Assembly (NCBI GenBank): GCA_013399875.1
Contig: VXAZ01008153.1
Span: 62,001 to 126,000 of the forward strand
Source: Gymnorhina tibicen
Lineage: Eukaryota > Chordata > Aves > Passeriformes > Artamidae
Reading direction: 5' to 3'
DNA: 64,000 nucleotides
Part shown: one piece after another, positions 1 to 12,600 of the stretch
Layout of the letters: each line of letters starts with the position of its first letter
Numbering within the stretch: the stretch's first letter is position 1
The notes under the pieces: model-generated
The model's database searches: none
Told to the model about the DNA's origin: nothing
What the model saw: only the letters and a program-made list of their open reading frames with translations
Program-made: the position numbers and the translations under genes

Positions 1-503
1 AGCACAGGACAAATATCAAGCGTAAGGCTCCTCAAGTCCTGTCCTCTCCACGTGCAGAGAAGCCGCCACAGCTTTCAAGTGACCTGCCAAAGTAGTGGCC
101 AAGCCAGCTCTAAAACCTTGTCCTCAAGGGGCCAGTCAAATGCTTTTAAGAATTGCTCTGGGTTTGTCCAAGAGCATTTGTCCGTCCTGGACATGGGTGT
201 TCACTCGGGATGTATCCTGACTCCACATCAGGACGATGGCTGCATGCAGGTCCTGCTTGCAGGAGCACAGAGGGATGGAGAGTGAGCCATGGGGAGTTCC
301 CAGCAGGTCCCTTAGTCTGGGGGCCAGCTGTGGGCTCAGCAGTGGGACATGAGGCCACGCACATGACGCCAACAGTTTGGTCATGGCCTGAGTGGCCAAC
401 ACATGGCTGGAAAATGACCACAAACGCTTGGTCCCTGCTGCCTGAGCTCCTGCAGAAACACCACGCAAAGCCCAAGCTGCCCGAGGCTGCTCCATGACGT
501 TAC
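1..503. other. HMCN1 intron, downstream part, partial
   Basis: Intron after the w28 exon, cut by the window edge. Searched on the minus strand for another Ig exon and on both strands for repeats. Nothing recognisable was seen. Confidence 0.7.
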
Positions 504-645
504 CGTGCACTGCCAGCAGGAACTCCCTGGTGGTTTCCCCCGCCACATTCCTGGCCACACAGGTGTATCTGGCGCTGTCACCCAGCTCGGCGTTGTTGAT
601 CTGCAGGTACCTCCCGCTGGACAGGATCCGCAGCCGGGGGCCTCC
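504..645 (-). CDS. HMCN1: HMCN1 exon, Ig w28 second half
   Basis: [41 protein letters not shown]. Phase 0 in, phase 1 out, acceptor cccgcag, donor GTAACG. This is the last exon of the gene inside the window. The next domain lies below position 1. Confidence 0.95.
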
Positions 646-3600
646 CTGCGGGCACACAGACACAGGCGGGGGTTTAGAGTTTCACTGTTGGCCTCTCCTG
701 AGCACAGAGCATTCTTCCACTGCACAGCAATAAAAGCCACGGGGAAGGGCACCGATAAACCAGGGACCGAACTCATTGCTGCCTTTACATCCCTGAAGAG
801 AACAGGGTAGTTTTCAAAACTTATCATTGCTTACTGGTTCTCCATTGAAACCCCTACTGGGGCTTGTGCCTGAAGGAGGCAGCTGTTACAGAGCCAAAGG
901 GCTTTGGAGTTTTTATGGAAAGGGCAGCTAATAGCACATGATTAATTTCATTTATCTTTTTGATCTATGCACTCTACAGGCAGAAGGAATAGAAGTTTCT
1001 CTACACTGTTCTTCTAGCATCACAGTCTGGCTCAGGTGGGAGGCAGCACAGGCTTAGCCAGCTCAGTTTACCAGCCAGGAGTTCACCAGCCAGCAGTTCT
1101 GGGCACAGGCTGCCCCTCTTCCCAGCCCTACAGTGACTCCACAGCCCCTGCCAGGCGCCAGTTCAGTGTGTGGCTTGTTACAACACCCAGCCTGGGTCGT
1201 GTCTGCATCAATCACTGACAGCAACATCAGCTACGAGTGCTCAGAGACCTGACTGGATAAAAACCAGCAGGAAAAAGACAACAAACGCAGCTTTTCCAGT
1301 ATGTGCTACCCACCCTCTGGATGGAACAGAAAGCTGACGTTCCCATCTACTCTTCTGGTTAGAGGGTCTGAGAAGGGCACACCAGGAAAGTGAAACTCCT
1401 CTGGTTCTGCACTAGCACCCTGGTACCCCACTTCACACCTGGCACCAGCTCCAAGGCTGCAGTGCAGGGCTGGAGCTCTCAGGTGGCACAATTCACTAGC
1501 AGGATGGGTTATGACAGATTTTGGGCAATCACTGGCATTTCCAGATGAGAACGTAACCTGTGTGATGGTTTCTAAACACAGAAACCTAGAGATGACAGAA
1601 GACAGGGGATGAAGATGTAACTTAATCCTTAGGCTCTACTCAAAGTAAGCCAGAAAACTGATGCTGGAAAAAAGTACAAATTCAGCAAGTCTTTCAGTGT
1701 TCGAAAAAAGCCAGGTTAGGCCAGGAGGCTCCTATCTACTTCTTTCTTAACCCTCAGTGTGCATTTCCAAAATCCCTGAAGAGTGCCACCCTTAAAAGCT
1801 GCTGCAGGCCAGATCTTTCCATAGTTTTGCTGCCAGAGGAGGTGGTGCTGCACAGTTCCATCACTCAGCACACAGAGATAGACTAGGGCAGGCCTTACAC
1901 CTCAAAATCTGCTCAGTGGAAGACAACAAAAGCAGGAAGAATGACACCCCCCACAACAAGGCTGCTTCACAAAACCAGTGAGACTTTAAATTGAAATAAC
2001 ACTGCAGGCTGAGAACCTTTCTCCAGCCCTCTCTTGTCACTGTGACACCTCCACTTTTCCAGGCAAGGAGGATGATTTGCCAAGGAGCTTCTCACCTCTC
2101 TTCCCACACCCAAGGACACACTCATTTCCAGCTGCTCAGGATTAGTCAGCTGTTACATTTCTTTGGGGTTGAGAAAGCAACCAGGCACTGGGGAGGACAC
2201 TGATTTCTCCTGATGTCTAGAATATCAGCTCATGGGTGAGAAGGCCGTGGCACAGCGTGCCCACAGAAGCTGTGGCTGCCGCTGGATCCCTGGAAGTGTC
2301 CAAGGCCAGGTTGGACAGGGCTTGGAGCACCCTGGGATAGTGGAAGGTGTCCCTGCCCATGGCAGGGGTGGGACTGGATGGGCTTTAAGGTCCCAAGAAG
2401 CCTCACTCCTCACATTCTAACATGAATTCACGAGGCAGGAGAAGAACCAGCAGTGCAAAGATAATTCCCAGGTTACCAGCTGAGCACCTCTGGCTGTCAC
2501 AGTGTTCCTCTACTTTTGTTTCCTGGTGAATATTTTTAACAGTAGTTGCATTTCATGGTTTATGTTCGCTAAGCACTGCTTTTAAAACACAAGCTTTCCA
2601 ATGAAGGCTAAGGCAAAAGCATTCATGTATTTTACTTCCATGCCTTGTTCATCCTTGTTTTCATTAAAAAACCCCACTACACAATTAAAGAATTAACTGT
2701 CCAGGAGCAGAATGTTCCTGTTAAATTTGTTTCCAGCTGGTTCCTGGGCTATATTAAGATCATGGTCCCTAGCAGCACTTTGTAAGACATGTTCACCCAT
2801 CCTATCCTTCTTCCAGTAATATTTAATTCTTCTAAATCTACCACAGAGAAAGAGTCTGAGGAATGGCATGTCAGAGGAAAGCAAACAAGGAAACTTGGGT
2901 GAAGATTTAGCGATGAATCACAGTTAAGGGAGATGATTCATAATCTGTATTTGTTTCCTCTTTATTAATGAATAAAGGTTGAGAGAAAACTTTTAATTAA
3001 GTTCAGTTAATAACTGAACTTTAGTATTTAGTTGAAAAGCACCTGTTTTGTGAGTGATCCCAAGGATGGGAAGGAAAAAATTCTTTCTGTATAAACCATC
3101 CTCATCTTGCTAATTGTATCTCAACCAGCAAAGACACTGCACCTCGCCAGAGTCTTGGCACTATGGAATTCTGAGCGGGAAAGATGCACTTCGTACAAAA
3201 CCTGGTGATTAGCAACCCATTTTCTATAAAGAACTTCAATTCCTTTCTAATTGCTACTAGAGTAGGAGGATGCATAATATAGCCAAAGGAAACATAGAGT
3301 GCAGTCTTGCTCAGCTACCTTTCCTGGGAAGCCATTCAGGAGTTTACCGAAGGCTTCTAGCATTGTTCAGAGGATCCAGGAGGAGCAAGGGATCCCCCTA
3401 AAGGAAAAAAGAACAAGTAACAGCGGGATGGCCACTTCACATGCCTGCTGGCTCTGGGGGCTCAGTTGGGGCTGACTGCAGTGGCACTGGGGCTACCCAG
3501 CTGCTCTGAGTTCGGGCACGTAACTCGGGCTGAGGGGCGAGTGAGCGGAGCAAGAGACCTCGAGCACTGCTGTGACAAGTGCAGGGAGCAAAAGGCCAGC

Positions 3601-6600
3601 ACGAAGGCTGGAACCTCGGTACCTCCAGCAGCTCTCCGTCCTTCAGCCAGGAGATGGTGGGAGGAGGCACAGCGTCCGACCTGCACTCCAGAATGACCTG
3701 GCTGTTCTGCAGCACCACCAGCTCCTGGGGCCCTCCGGTACCAGCAATGTTGGGGGGGACTGGCACAAAAACAGAGAGCAAAATCAACACCACACATACG
3801 AACCATCAGGAGAACTACTTATTGAAAATTTCCAGTTTATCTCAAGTTAAAAATAAATGCAAAGCTGTGGTATCACTAATTAGTTCTTCCTCTCAATACC
3901 TGTGTTAAATACATCAGTGTATTTCACATATCTATAGAGCACAACAAACTTGATCCAACCAAATACTGACATCTGTGAGCTTCCTGGATATTCAAAATAA
4001 GACTTGGAATTGTAACAGAAATCAGGTGGAACTTCCCTTCTAATCGTGTATCACATTCAAAATAACCATCCTTAATCAGAAACATTAATTATGACCATAT
4101 GGTGCAATATCACAGACTATTTCATCTTTAGGAGTATGTGTTTGTTAAATGAGATGCTGACATGTACCTTAGTAGTTTACACTTTGAAGAAATTTTTTTT
4201 TCCCTAGATTAAACTTACCATGCACTCGTACTAAATATTCCTTATCATCATCCCCTGCCAGGCTAGATGCCAAACACGTGTATCTTCCTGTGTCCTCCAC
4301 CTGGGAACAGAGGGACAACTTCAGCAGAAACCTCAGCAAAACCAAGAAATACAAACACAGCAACAACATACAACAGGCAGCCCTTGAACACAAGCACAGG
4401 TGATACAGCATGCCTGGAAAGAAAGTAGTAAGGTTCTTGAATACTTCTTTATTTTACTATGATGGGGTTATTCAGAGATGGCTCAGGAGTTGCAAGACTC
4501 CATAAAATCTCTGTGGATAATGTATCTCCAGCACTAAAGATGGAACTGGCTACAGGGATCCATCTAAGGAAGGCTCAGGTTTGGGTACTGAGGAAATCCT
4601 TTTGTGCACACAGTCATTAATGTCTTATGCATAGTTTCTCGTTCCTATAAACTCCTCATTGTACAGCCCAGAAGTTTGGTTTTACAAACAAAACAAGCAG
4701 CCATCAATCCCAAGCACTATCCCACTTCTGTCTGGGGAACTTCACCTGGGCATCCACAGCTGGATCCAACCTTAGTTTACTGATGCAGGTTTTTAAAAGT
4801 TGTTTGCCCTGGACCCTTCTCTAACCACAAATGCAGGTGGGTGAGTTTTAGGGGTTTTTAGGACACGTCTGAGGATGGTCCTAAGGCAGGAACCATTTTA
4901 GAGATTGCAGAACTGAGCCTGTTTTGAAACAAACACTCTACCTGAGCACTGGTTATTCGGAGGGCTTCGCCTAGCATGTGAATATTGTCAGTCTGCAGCA
5001 GTGGGCGCCCATCCTTCATCCATGAGATTTTGGGCACTGGGATGCCGGAGGAGATGCAGAGAAGCTCAAGTGGGTTGTTAACAATGACAGAGAGCTCTTC
5101 TGGTTCATCTGAACCATTAATATGAGGTGGCTCTGTGGAAGGAAAAACATTCCAGTTCCTTATGGACTCAAAACACCTGTAAAAACTGACTGAAAACATG
5201 ATCTTGTGGGTAGAGTCTGTAGAATTAGTCTACATTAAATTATTTCTGAGTGTGTCACAAACTCATTGAGGAACTTGGGTAATTTCTATCTGATTCTGCC
5301 TAATAATTTGCATATTTTATGATTTAGAATTATTAGTTAGAAAATGTTTTCAAAAACACAGATAAAACATACTATAAAATTTTAGCAAATGTATTTATCA
5401 GCCTTTTAACTGTTGTGCTTTCAGATGTGCATCTTCCTGTCAACCTCAATTTCTGCTAAGCAAAGTTACTAATTTATAGCATATAGTTATAGTAATTATA
5501 GCACATTTCAGTACTTGGGAAATATGTGCTATATTGCACATTCACCCATCTTTAGGTATCTTTCATTTCCCTATTTGCCTCATTTATCATTTATTGAAAC
5601 AACCAGGTTGGACAGGGCTTGGAGCAACCTGGGATAATGGAAGGTGTCCCTGCCCATGGCACAGAGTGGCACTGGATGGGCTTTAAGGTGCCTCCCAACC
5701 CAAACCATGCTGGGATTCTGTGAGCCTATGAGAATACTCCTTATCTCTGGAGGTGTTTAAAGTGCCACATCACTGCTCACACCGAGAAGTGAACACTCAC
5801 CCAGCACCTTCAGGACAAAGTGCTTGCTGCTCTGTCCGGCGGCGTTGGAGGCCACGCAGGTGTATCCGCCCGTGTCCGCAGGCTCTGCCCTCAGCACCTG
5901 CAGCACCATCCCGTGCCTGCTGGAGCTCAGGCGAGCCCCGAGGCGCACGGCCAGCCCATCCTTGAGCCACGACACGCTGGGGACAGGGGAGCCATCGCTC
6001 ACACAGTCCAGGGCGGCCGCGCCGCCCTGCAGCACCGACACCTCCTCCGTGCCCCCCGCGTTGTCCAGGCTGGGCGGCACTGCAGGGACAGAGATCTGTC
6101 ACACATGGGACAGGGCATGGGGACAGAGATCTGTCACACATGGGACAGGGCATGGGGACAGAGATCTGTCACACAGGGGACAGGGCATGGGGATGGAGAT
6201 CTGTCACTCGCAGCACAGGGGAACTGCAGGGACAGAGCTCAGTCACACACAGGACAGGGACATAGCTCAGTCACACATAGCTCAGGGACACTGCAGGGAC
6301 AGAGCTCAGTCACACACAGGACATGGACATGAGGACAGAGCTCTGTGACACACAGCACAGCGACACGGGGACAGAGCTCTGTCATACACAGCACAGAGGT
6401 ATTCTGGGCACAGAACAGCAGGAACAGCTGCCCTTCTGCACTTTCCCAGTTACATTCCTGTGCTAAACCTCACTTAGAAATTAAAAATTATTCTTTCTAA
6501 AAAACCTGTGACACATTATGGGAGTTGGAACTAGATGAGCTTTAAGGTTCCTTCCAACCCAAACCACTCCATGATTTTATGACTATGGGTGATAATTCTG

Positions 6601-9600
6601 GTAAGGACTTTTCTAGGGTTAAAACACTTTCCACTTAAAAAAGTGAGTATTTCCCCAGTGACTACCTCTAAGATATACTTGTGGCTGTCTGTGACAAGGC
6701 GTTGGTGAGAAAGAAAACTGAAGAGTAGATTTAAGAAATTAAGAACTAAGATTCTTTACATAAAACATTTCAGAGACACTCACCCAAAACTCGCAGGTTG
6801 TAGTGTTTGTTGTGCACTCCAGCCCTGTTAGATGCTACACAAGTGTACACTCCAGTATCAGACATCTGCACTCGGGCAAGCCTAAGGAAAAAAGCAGTTT
6901 AAGCAAGCTGTAAAGGGAATACATGGAACACATCACCTTTATTATGGCATGGTTTGCATCAAATTTTACTCTTGCTTCCAAAAATAGAGCAGAATTATGC
7001 TGTTACCGCCAAAGAGAACAGGAAGTGAGCTAGTTAAAAGAAATGAAAACCAACCTGAGCATCTGCCCAGCTGAGAGCAGCCTGATCTGGGAGGAGACAG
7101 ACAGAGGAAGGCCATTCTTCAGCCAGTGGAGCTGTGGTGGGGGGGTCCCAGCAGCAGCACATTCAATATTTAGGGAGGTGTCCAAAATGGCAGTGAGCTC
7201 CTCTGCTTCATCTTTACTATTGGCTATTGTTGGAGGAACTGCATTTTGTAAATGACGGAAAAGAATGTATTAAAACAGGCTCTTGAAACCATTCCACACC
7301 TTGCAGGAAATCCTGCTCCTAATGCCCCACTGGCAACTCAGTAAGAGGATCCCATTTTTTGTAGAGTAAATTCTCAGACAATAACATCGAGCACTAAAAA
7401 CCATCCATTTACGTATTTCAAATCAGAGGCACTGTTCAATGACAGTAGAATTATCTTTGATTTGCCAGCCTGTGGCAAACAAGGCAGAGCTCAGGGCCTG
7501 AAGCTCCTGGGGAGAGGAGGACAGCGCAGGAAGGGATGGGCTGAACCCAGGGACAGAAGGGACCACTCAAACTCATGTCCTTAAATGAATCTTAAATACA
7601 GAGAAATCACAGAGGAGGAAAGTTAAGTTTATTGATGTCTGGATGCATCTTCTGACCTCATTCTTAAACAGAGGAAGTTCAAAATGCCTAGGTAAGTATT
7701 CTGGCTGATTACACTAACTGCTGCTTTGGGGCTCTTTGAGGTTGCAGGTTAGTTTGAAAGCCACGCCCTTGGGGGTTCACTACACAAAGCAGCCCAGGCA
7801 GGTGCAGCTCCAGGCTCTGGCTCAGTTAGGATCCCATCACTCACTGTGACAGTGACACCAACAAGACCTTTAAGTCAGTTATTGCTTGAACTTCAGCCAG
7901 TACAAACTGAGCACAAACTCCCTGCTATTGTGCAGAGCCATTGTGTCCCTAAAAGATGTCCTGTGGTCATTCAGGCCTGTTATTTATGATACCAAAGGTC
8001 ATCTCTTGTTGCTCTACTTGTGCGTGTGTTCCCACTGACTCTGAGTCTGTGTACGTGGGACAGACACCCACCCCACTGTGAAACCCTGCCTGGGCAGAAC
8101 TCTCCCCTCTCCCCTCCATTGTACTTAATGAACACATTTTTCACAACTTAAAATACCCACTCTCTATGCTGCTAAAGGATTATACTCACTATCCACTGGA
8201 TGTCAAACTGTGCAATTTCCTCCAACACTCCCTCATTTTTAAACCCTTGGGACCTTTAACTATCAGTTCCCTTCATACCACTCTGCTCTGAGCTGATGTG
8301 CTTTAATTAGGGAATTAGGGAGGACAATACAACAAAACAGCAGTGTCACAGAAAATCAGCCCCAGTATGTTTTTCCCCACAAGAAATAAAAAATCACTAC
8401 AAGCAGAATCCCTCTATTATGAAATCCACCAAAGGAATTAATTCCTGTTTATCCCAAAACACATTTACCAGCAATTTCAACCCTTTTGTCATTGACAGAG
8501 CATCCTGTGTAATATCTACAGCACAGGCAATTGGAAACATGTGCATGCAGGATTCCGCTGCACACAGGCATTCCTCTCTGGGCTCTCCCTTGGGAGCACT
8601 CCCAAGTATGGGATTATGGAGCAGACTTGGGTTTCACATCTGGCAGAACTCACCATATACATTCAGGTTGAAAATCCTGTCCTCCTCTCCTGCAGGGTTA
8701 GTAGCCACACAAGTGTATTTCCCTGTGTCCGAGGTGAGAGCTCTGGAGATGTTTAATGTGCTGCCATCTGGAGTCACTCTACAAGGAGCATCACAAAGCA
8801 CAGGGAGTTTGTTTAGTGCTCCTCTGACCTGGCAAATCAACAGTCTGGTCTGGACATTTCAATAACTGCCTCTATCCTCCTGGGAGCTTGGTGAGAGAAC
8901 CATTGTGTTTTGCAAAATATTATTGTTAGAGATAGGCTAGGAAGTTTTTCCTAGAGATGTCCTGTGTAACTTTGTTTTAAGATTCAACTCCAGCCAGGCT
9001 TTTGAAGGACCCATAATGAAAAGCATCAAGTCAAATGTTTCCATGCCTCAGATCTTTCCCCTCCAAAGGAACTTAATGACCTTAACAAACTTTCATGAAG
9101 CTGATGAACTTTTATGGAATTAATTAACTGAGAAAGAAATAAATATCATATACTTATCTCCGTTAAGAAAATGAAATTTTAAAAAATCGAAGTACTAACA
9201 AATTATACTTGATTTATAGAAGCTAAGGAGGGAGATGATGTTCTTAACCTGGCTAAGCTCCAGTTCAGGCTCTCCTCACACTCCCTCCTTAGGGCCCTTT
9301 GAGCTGTAAAATTACAGAAGAGAATGCAGTGTCTGCTTATTTTTCTTGCCTTATTCTTTGTAAATCATCACTGGCAACTGTTTTTCCATCCTTCAGCCAC
9401 TGCACATCTGGGGTGGGCACTCCACTGGCCTTGCAGAGCAGCTGGATACTCTCTCCCAGGAGGACACTGACCTTGCTCGGCATCTCGGAGCCAGCAATAC
9501 TGGGAGGAACTGGAAATGCACCACGGAGGGAAGAGATTCAGCAGCAAGAAACGTAACCCAAACTAGAAACAGCCACACTGCAGTAGCTCGTGAGAACCAG

Positions 9601-12600
9601 CACTCAGTGCAGCGCCTGGGGCAGGTTCTCAGCAGCTGTGGCTGCCCCTGAATCCTTGGAAGTGTCCCAGGCCAGGCTGGACAGGGCTTGGAGCAACCTG
9701 CGATAGTGGGAGGTGTCCCTGCCCATGGCAGGGGTGGCACTGGATGGGCTTTAAGGTCCCTTCCAGCCCAAACCAGTCTGGGATTCTGTGACCAACATCA
9801 TCATAGCCCTGTGAACAGCCACACTAATTCCATCCTAATCAAAGCCATTTCCAGCCTGTATTCCCAAGGAACAAGGATGACAGTCCTCCTATCCATAAAG
9901 TCAAGACTGTCAGTCCAACTAGTAAGTTCTGAGCATTTCAAGCAATTTCAGATACATTTGATCAAACAATCAGCTTGACATTCCATTCCCAAACTTGGGG
10001 AAAAACTCACAGGCAGGGGTACACCAGAACAATTAGTGGGGATGAGTCATTAGGAACAGAGGAAAACACAACAGGTGCAGACTAAGGGTGATGCACAGCA
10101 AGGCAGGAGACAATTCCATAACAAATAAGGGTTTGTCATTTCAGGTGGGGGTTGCGGGCAGTATTCCTAAGGAAATTCTGCAGTAGGTCTTTGCTAACTT
10201 CTCCCATGGCACAACAGGTACCACCGCTCCTGAATCCATCTCCGTGTGCTGGCCCAAGGCAGCTCCAGTGCTCAGCAGGAGGAAGGATGTGACCAGCAGC
10301 AGACAAACACAACCTGCACAATTCTGTTCAAGTTCCACAGTCAGGGCTTAAGGATATTCTTTTTCAAGCAATTTTGGACCAGAAGTATTGAATTCTCCAA
10401 CCACTCTCCCCACTCTGGTTACAAAAATAACAGTCCAGATTCTCCACTTTTTTATGCGATTATGTGATCTCAGTGTCTCCAGCACAGACAGTGTCACATT
10501 CACCCAATGTTCAACCAGTTCTGCTCCCTGCATCCTCCCCACTCCTTACCTTGGATGGAAAGCACATAGGTTTTCTGAGCTTTTCCCTCTGGATTGGAGG
10601 CAATACATGTGTAGGTGCCACTGTCCAGGAGCTGAGAGCGAGCGATCTGAAGCTTGCTTCCACCAGAAAAAATATGAACTTCAAGAGAATCCAAATTTTC
10701 TGAAATACATAAACAGGTCATCATTCCAAACCAGGCTACACGGAGCAAACATCTCTTTTGGGAGAAATTGTTCCATCAGTTCCAGAGTTTCAAAACAAAG
10801 ATTCCAATCAGTTCTCCTAACAGTCTGTCCAGAGACAGATGAAGAAGAAACACAAACCAGACAGCAAATAGCAAACTGGTGCCTCAAAGAGAAGAAAAAG
10901 AGGAGTGAAAACATGAAAGAATGTTACCTATTGGTTTTCCATTCTTAAGCCACACTAATGTGGGTGGAGGAATTCCAGTAGCATCACACACAAAAGTGAC
11001 AGGATTACTGATGGATTCACTGACCAACTCTTGCTCGGGGCCTTCTATGCTCGGAGGTACTGTGAATTGAATGGAAGCAGGAAGAATGTTATATAAACTT
11101 ATTTTGAATTGCCTACTCTGCAAAGTCTATGTTATTATAATAATTATTGAAGATGATGCAGAGGGTGCTCACCATAAACATTGAGATGGAAATTTTTATC
11201 ATCTCGTCCCGCAATATTTATGGCTTTGCACACATACTGGCCCGTGTCAGAAACCTAAAATAAAAACAAGTTTTAAAAGAAATCATTATGGAGTCTTTAA
11301 AGCTGCAGTTTAGACATTTACAGCCTGTGCCTCTGCTGACTCAAGGTGCTTCTCACAGGATGGAAAGCCTCCAGCAAACACACCTCCTGTGTACAACGAG
11401 TAAAATACACCGCTAAAGACTGAAATAATTGCTTGGCAGTGGCAGAGCAGTGGCAGATGCAGCCTCCCGCCAGCCTGGCCCACCTCTGCAGCCTTGATCC
11501 GCAGGGTCTGCCCGTCTGCCAGGACCTCCATGGTGGCAGAGTCGGGAATGATGCGGCTGTTCTTGTACCAGGTGATGACCGGAGCTGGGATGGCATTGGA
11601 CTCACAGTCCAGGGTCACTGGGGTGCCCACTCGCACGTTCAGCACTGTCACCGATGCTCCCCCCTGGGCCTTGATGCTCGGGGGAACTGGGGAAGGAGAT
11701 CAGAGTTAGTTTTGCATTTGTTTTGTTGAAACAACCCAATAAAGCAGATAAACCTCCCCGTATTTTCCAAGCAATAGATCTTATTTCAGAAAATAGTAAA
11801 ACACAAACCAAGGACAGTTAGGAAGCTCTTCTTCTGACTTTCCCCAGCTTGGTTTCTGGCAGTACAAGTGTATTCTCCACCATCCGACAGCTTGGCTCGG
11901 GGAATCTGCAGTGTCCGAGCACCTGGAGCGAGGAGAGAAGGCTGGAGATTTGTTCTGTGGTGATTGTGTCAATCCCAAAGGCTGGTTTAGAATTGCAGGT
12001 GCAACAGGCTGAGCACAGGCGCTGTGCCCCATGCAGAGTTGCCACGGGCCCTATCAAGACAAACCAGACAGAAGCGGAGCCCAAAGGCTGCAGAATAGCT
12101 GAAATTCCTCACCAGGTACAATAAAAGTGTTGGAATTTGAACTGACAGGCTTTCCATTCTTGAGCCAGCTGAGATCAGGAGGTGGAAAGCCTGTGACCTC
12201 ACAAGTCAGAGAGATGAAATTATTCACCACCACGGTCAGATTCTCAGGGTTAGTCCCAACAACACTTGGAGGAACTGTGGAGAGAAAAATACATTAATAG
12301 CGTCTATCCATGCATCAGCAAAGGATATCCCACAGGACCCTGATTTACTACAATAAAGCTAAGTTGCTGCATTTTGCCAAAGGGCCAGGTTGCAAAAATC
12401 TTTCACATCCTATGAATGGACCAAATGCTTTTTGGATGCATCTAGAAATATGACTGAATCCAATCTAATGGTCATTCCTGCTCCTGTACTTCACAACAAT
12501 ATCAATTATTTCATTTGCAGTCCTTCTGTGCTTGAGGTTTGGGAGGGATAATGAACCTACCCGAGATCCTGACAATGTGCTGCCGATTCTGTAACACTGC

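Noticed and set aside
5820..6348. Two overlapping + strand frames of about 170 codons
   Set aside because: Antisense to the w26 exon and then translated minisatellite. The repeated peptides only reflect the DNA repeat.
6081..6400. CRISPR-like or functional coding repeat
   Set aside because: Units are degenerate, contiguous and without spacers, in a vertebrate intron. This is a minisatellite.
10388..10948. 186-codon open frame on the + strand
   Set aside because: Antisense to the w23 exons, with no recognisable protein features.
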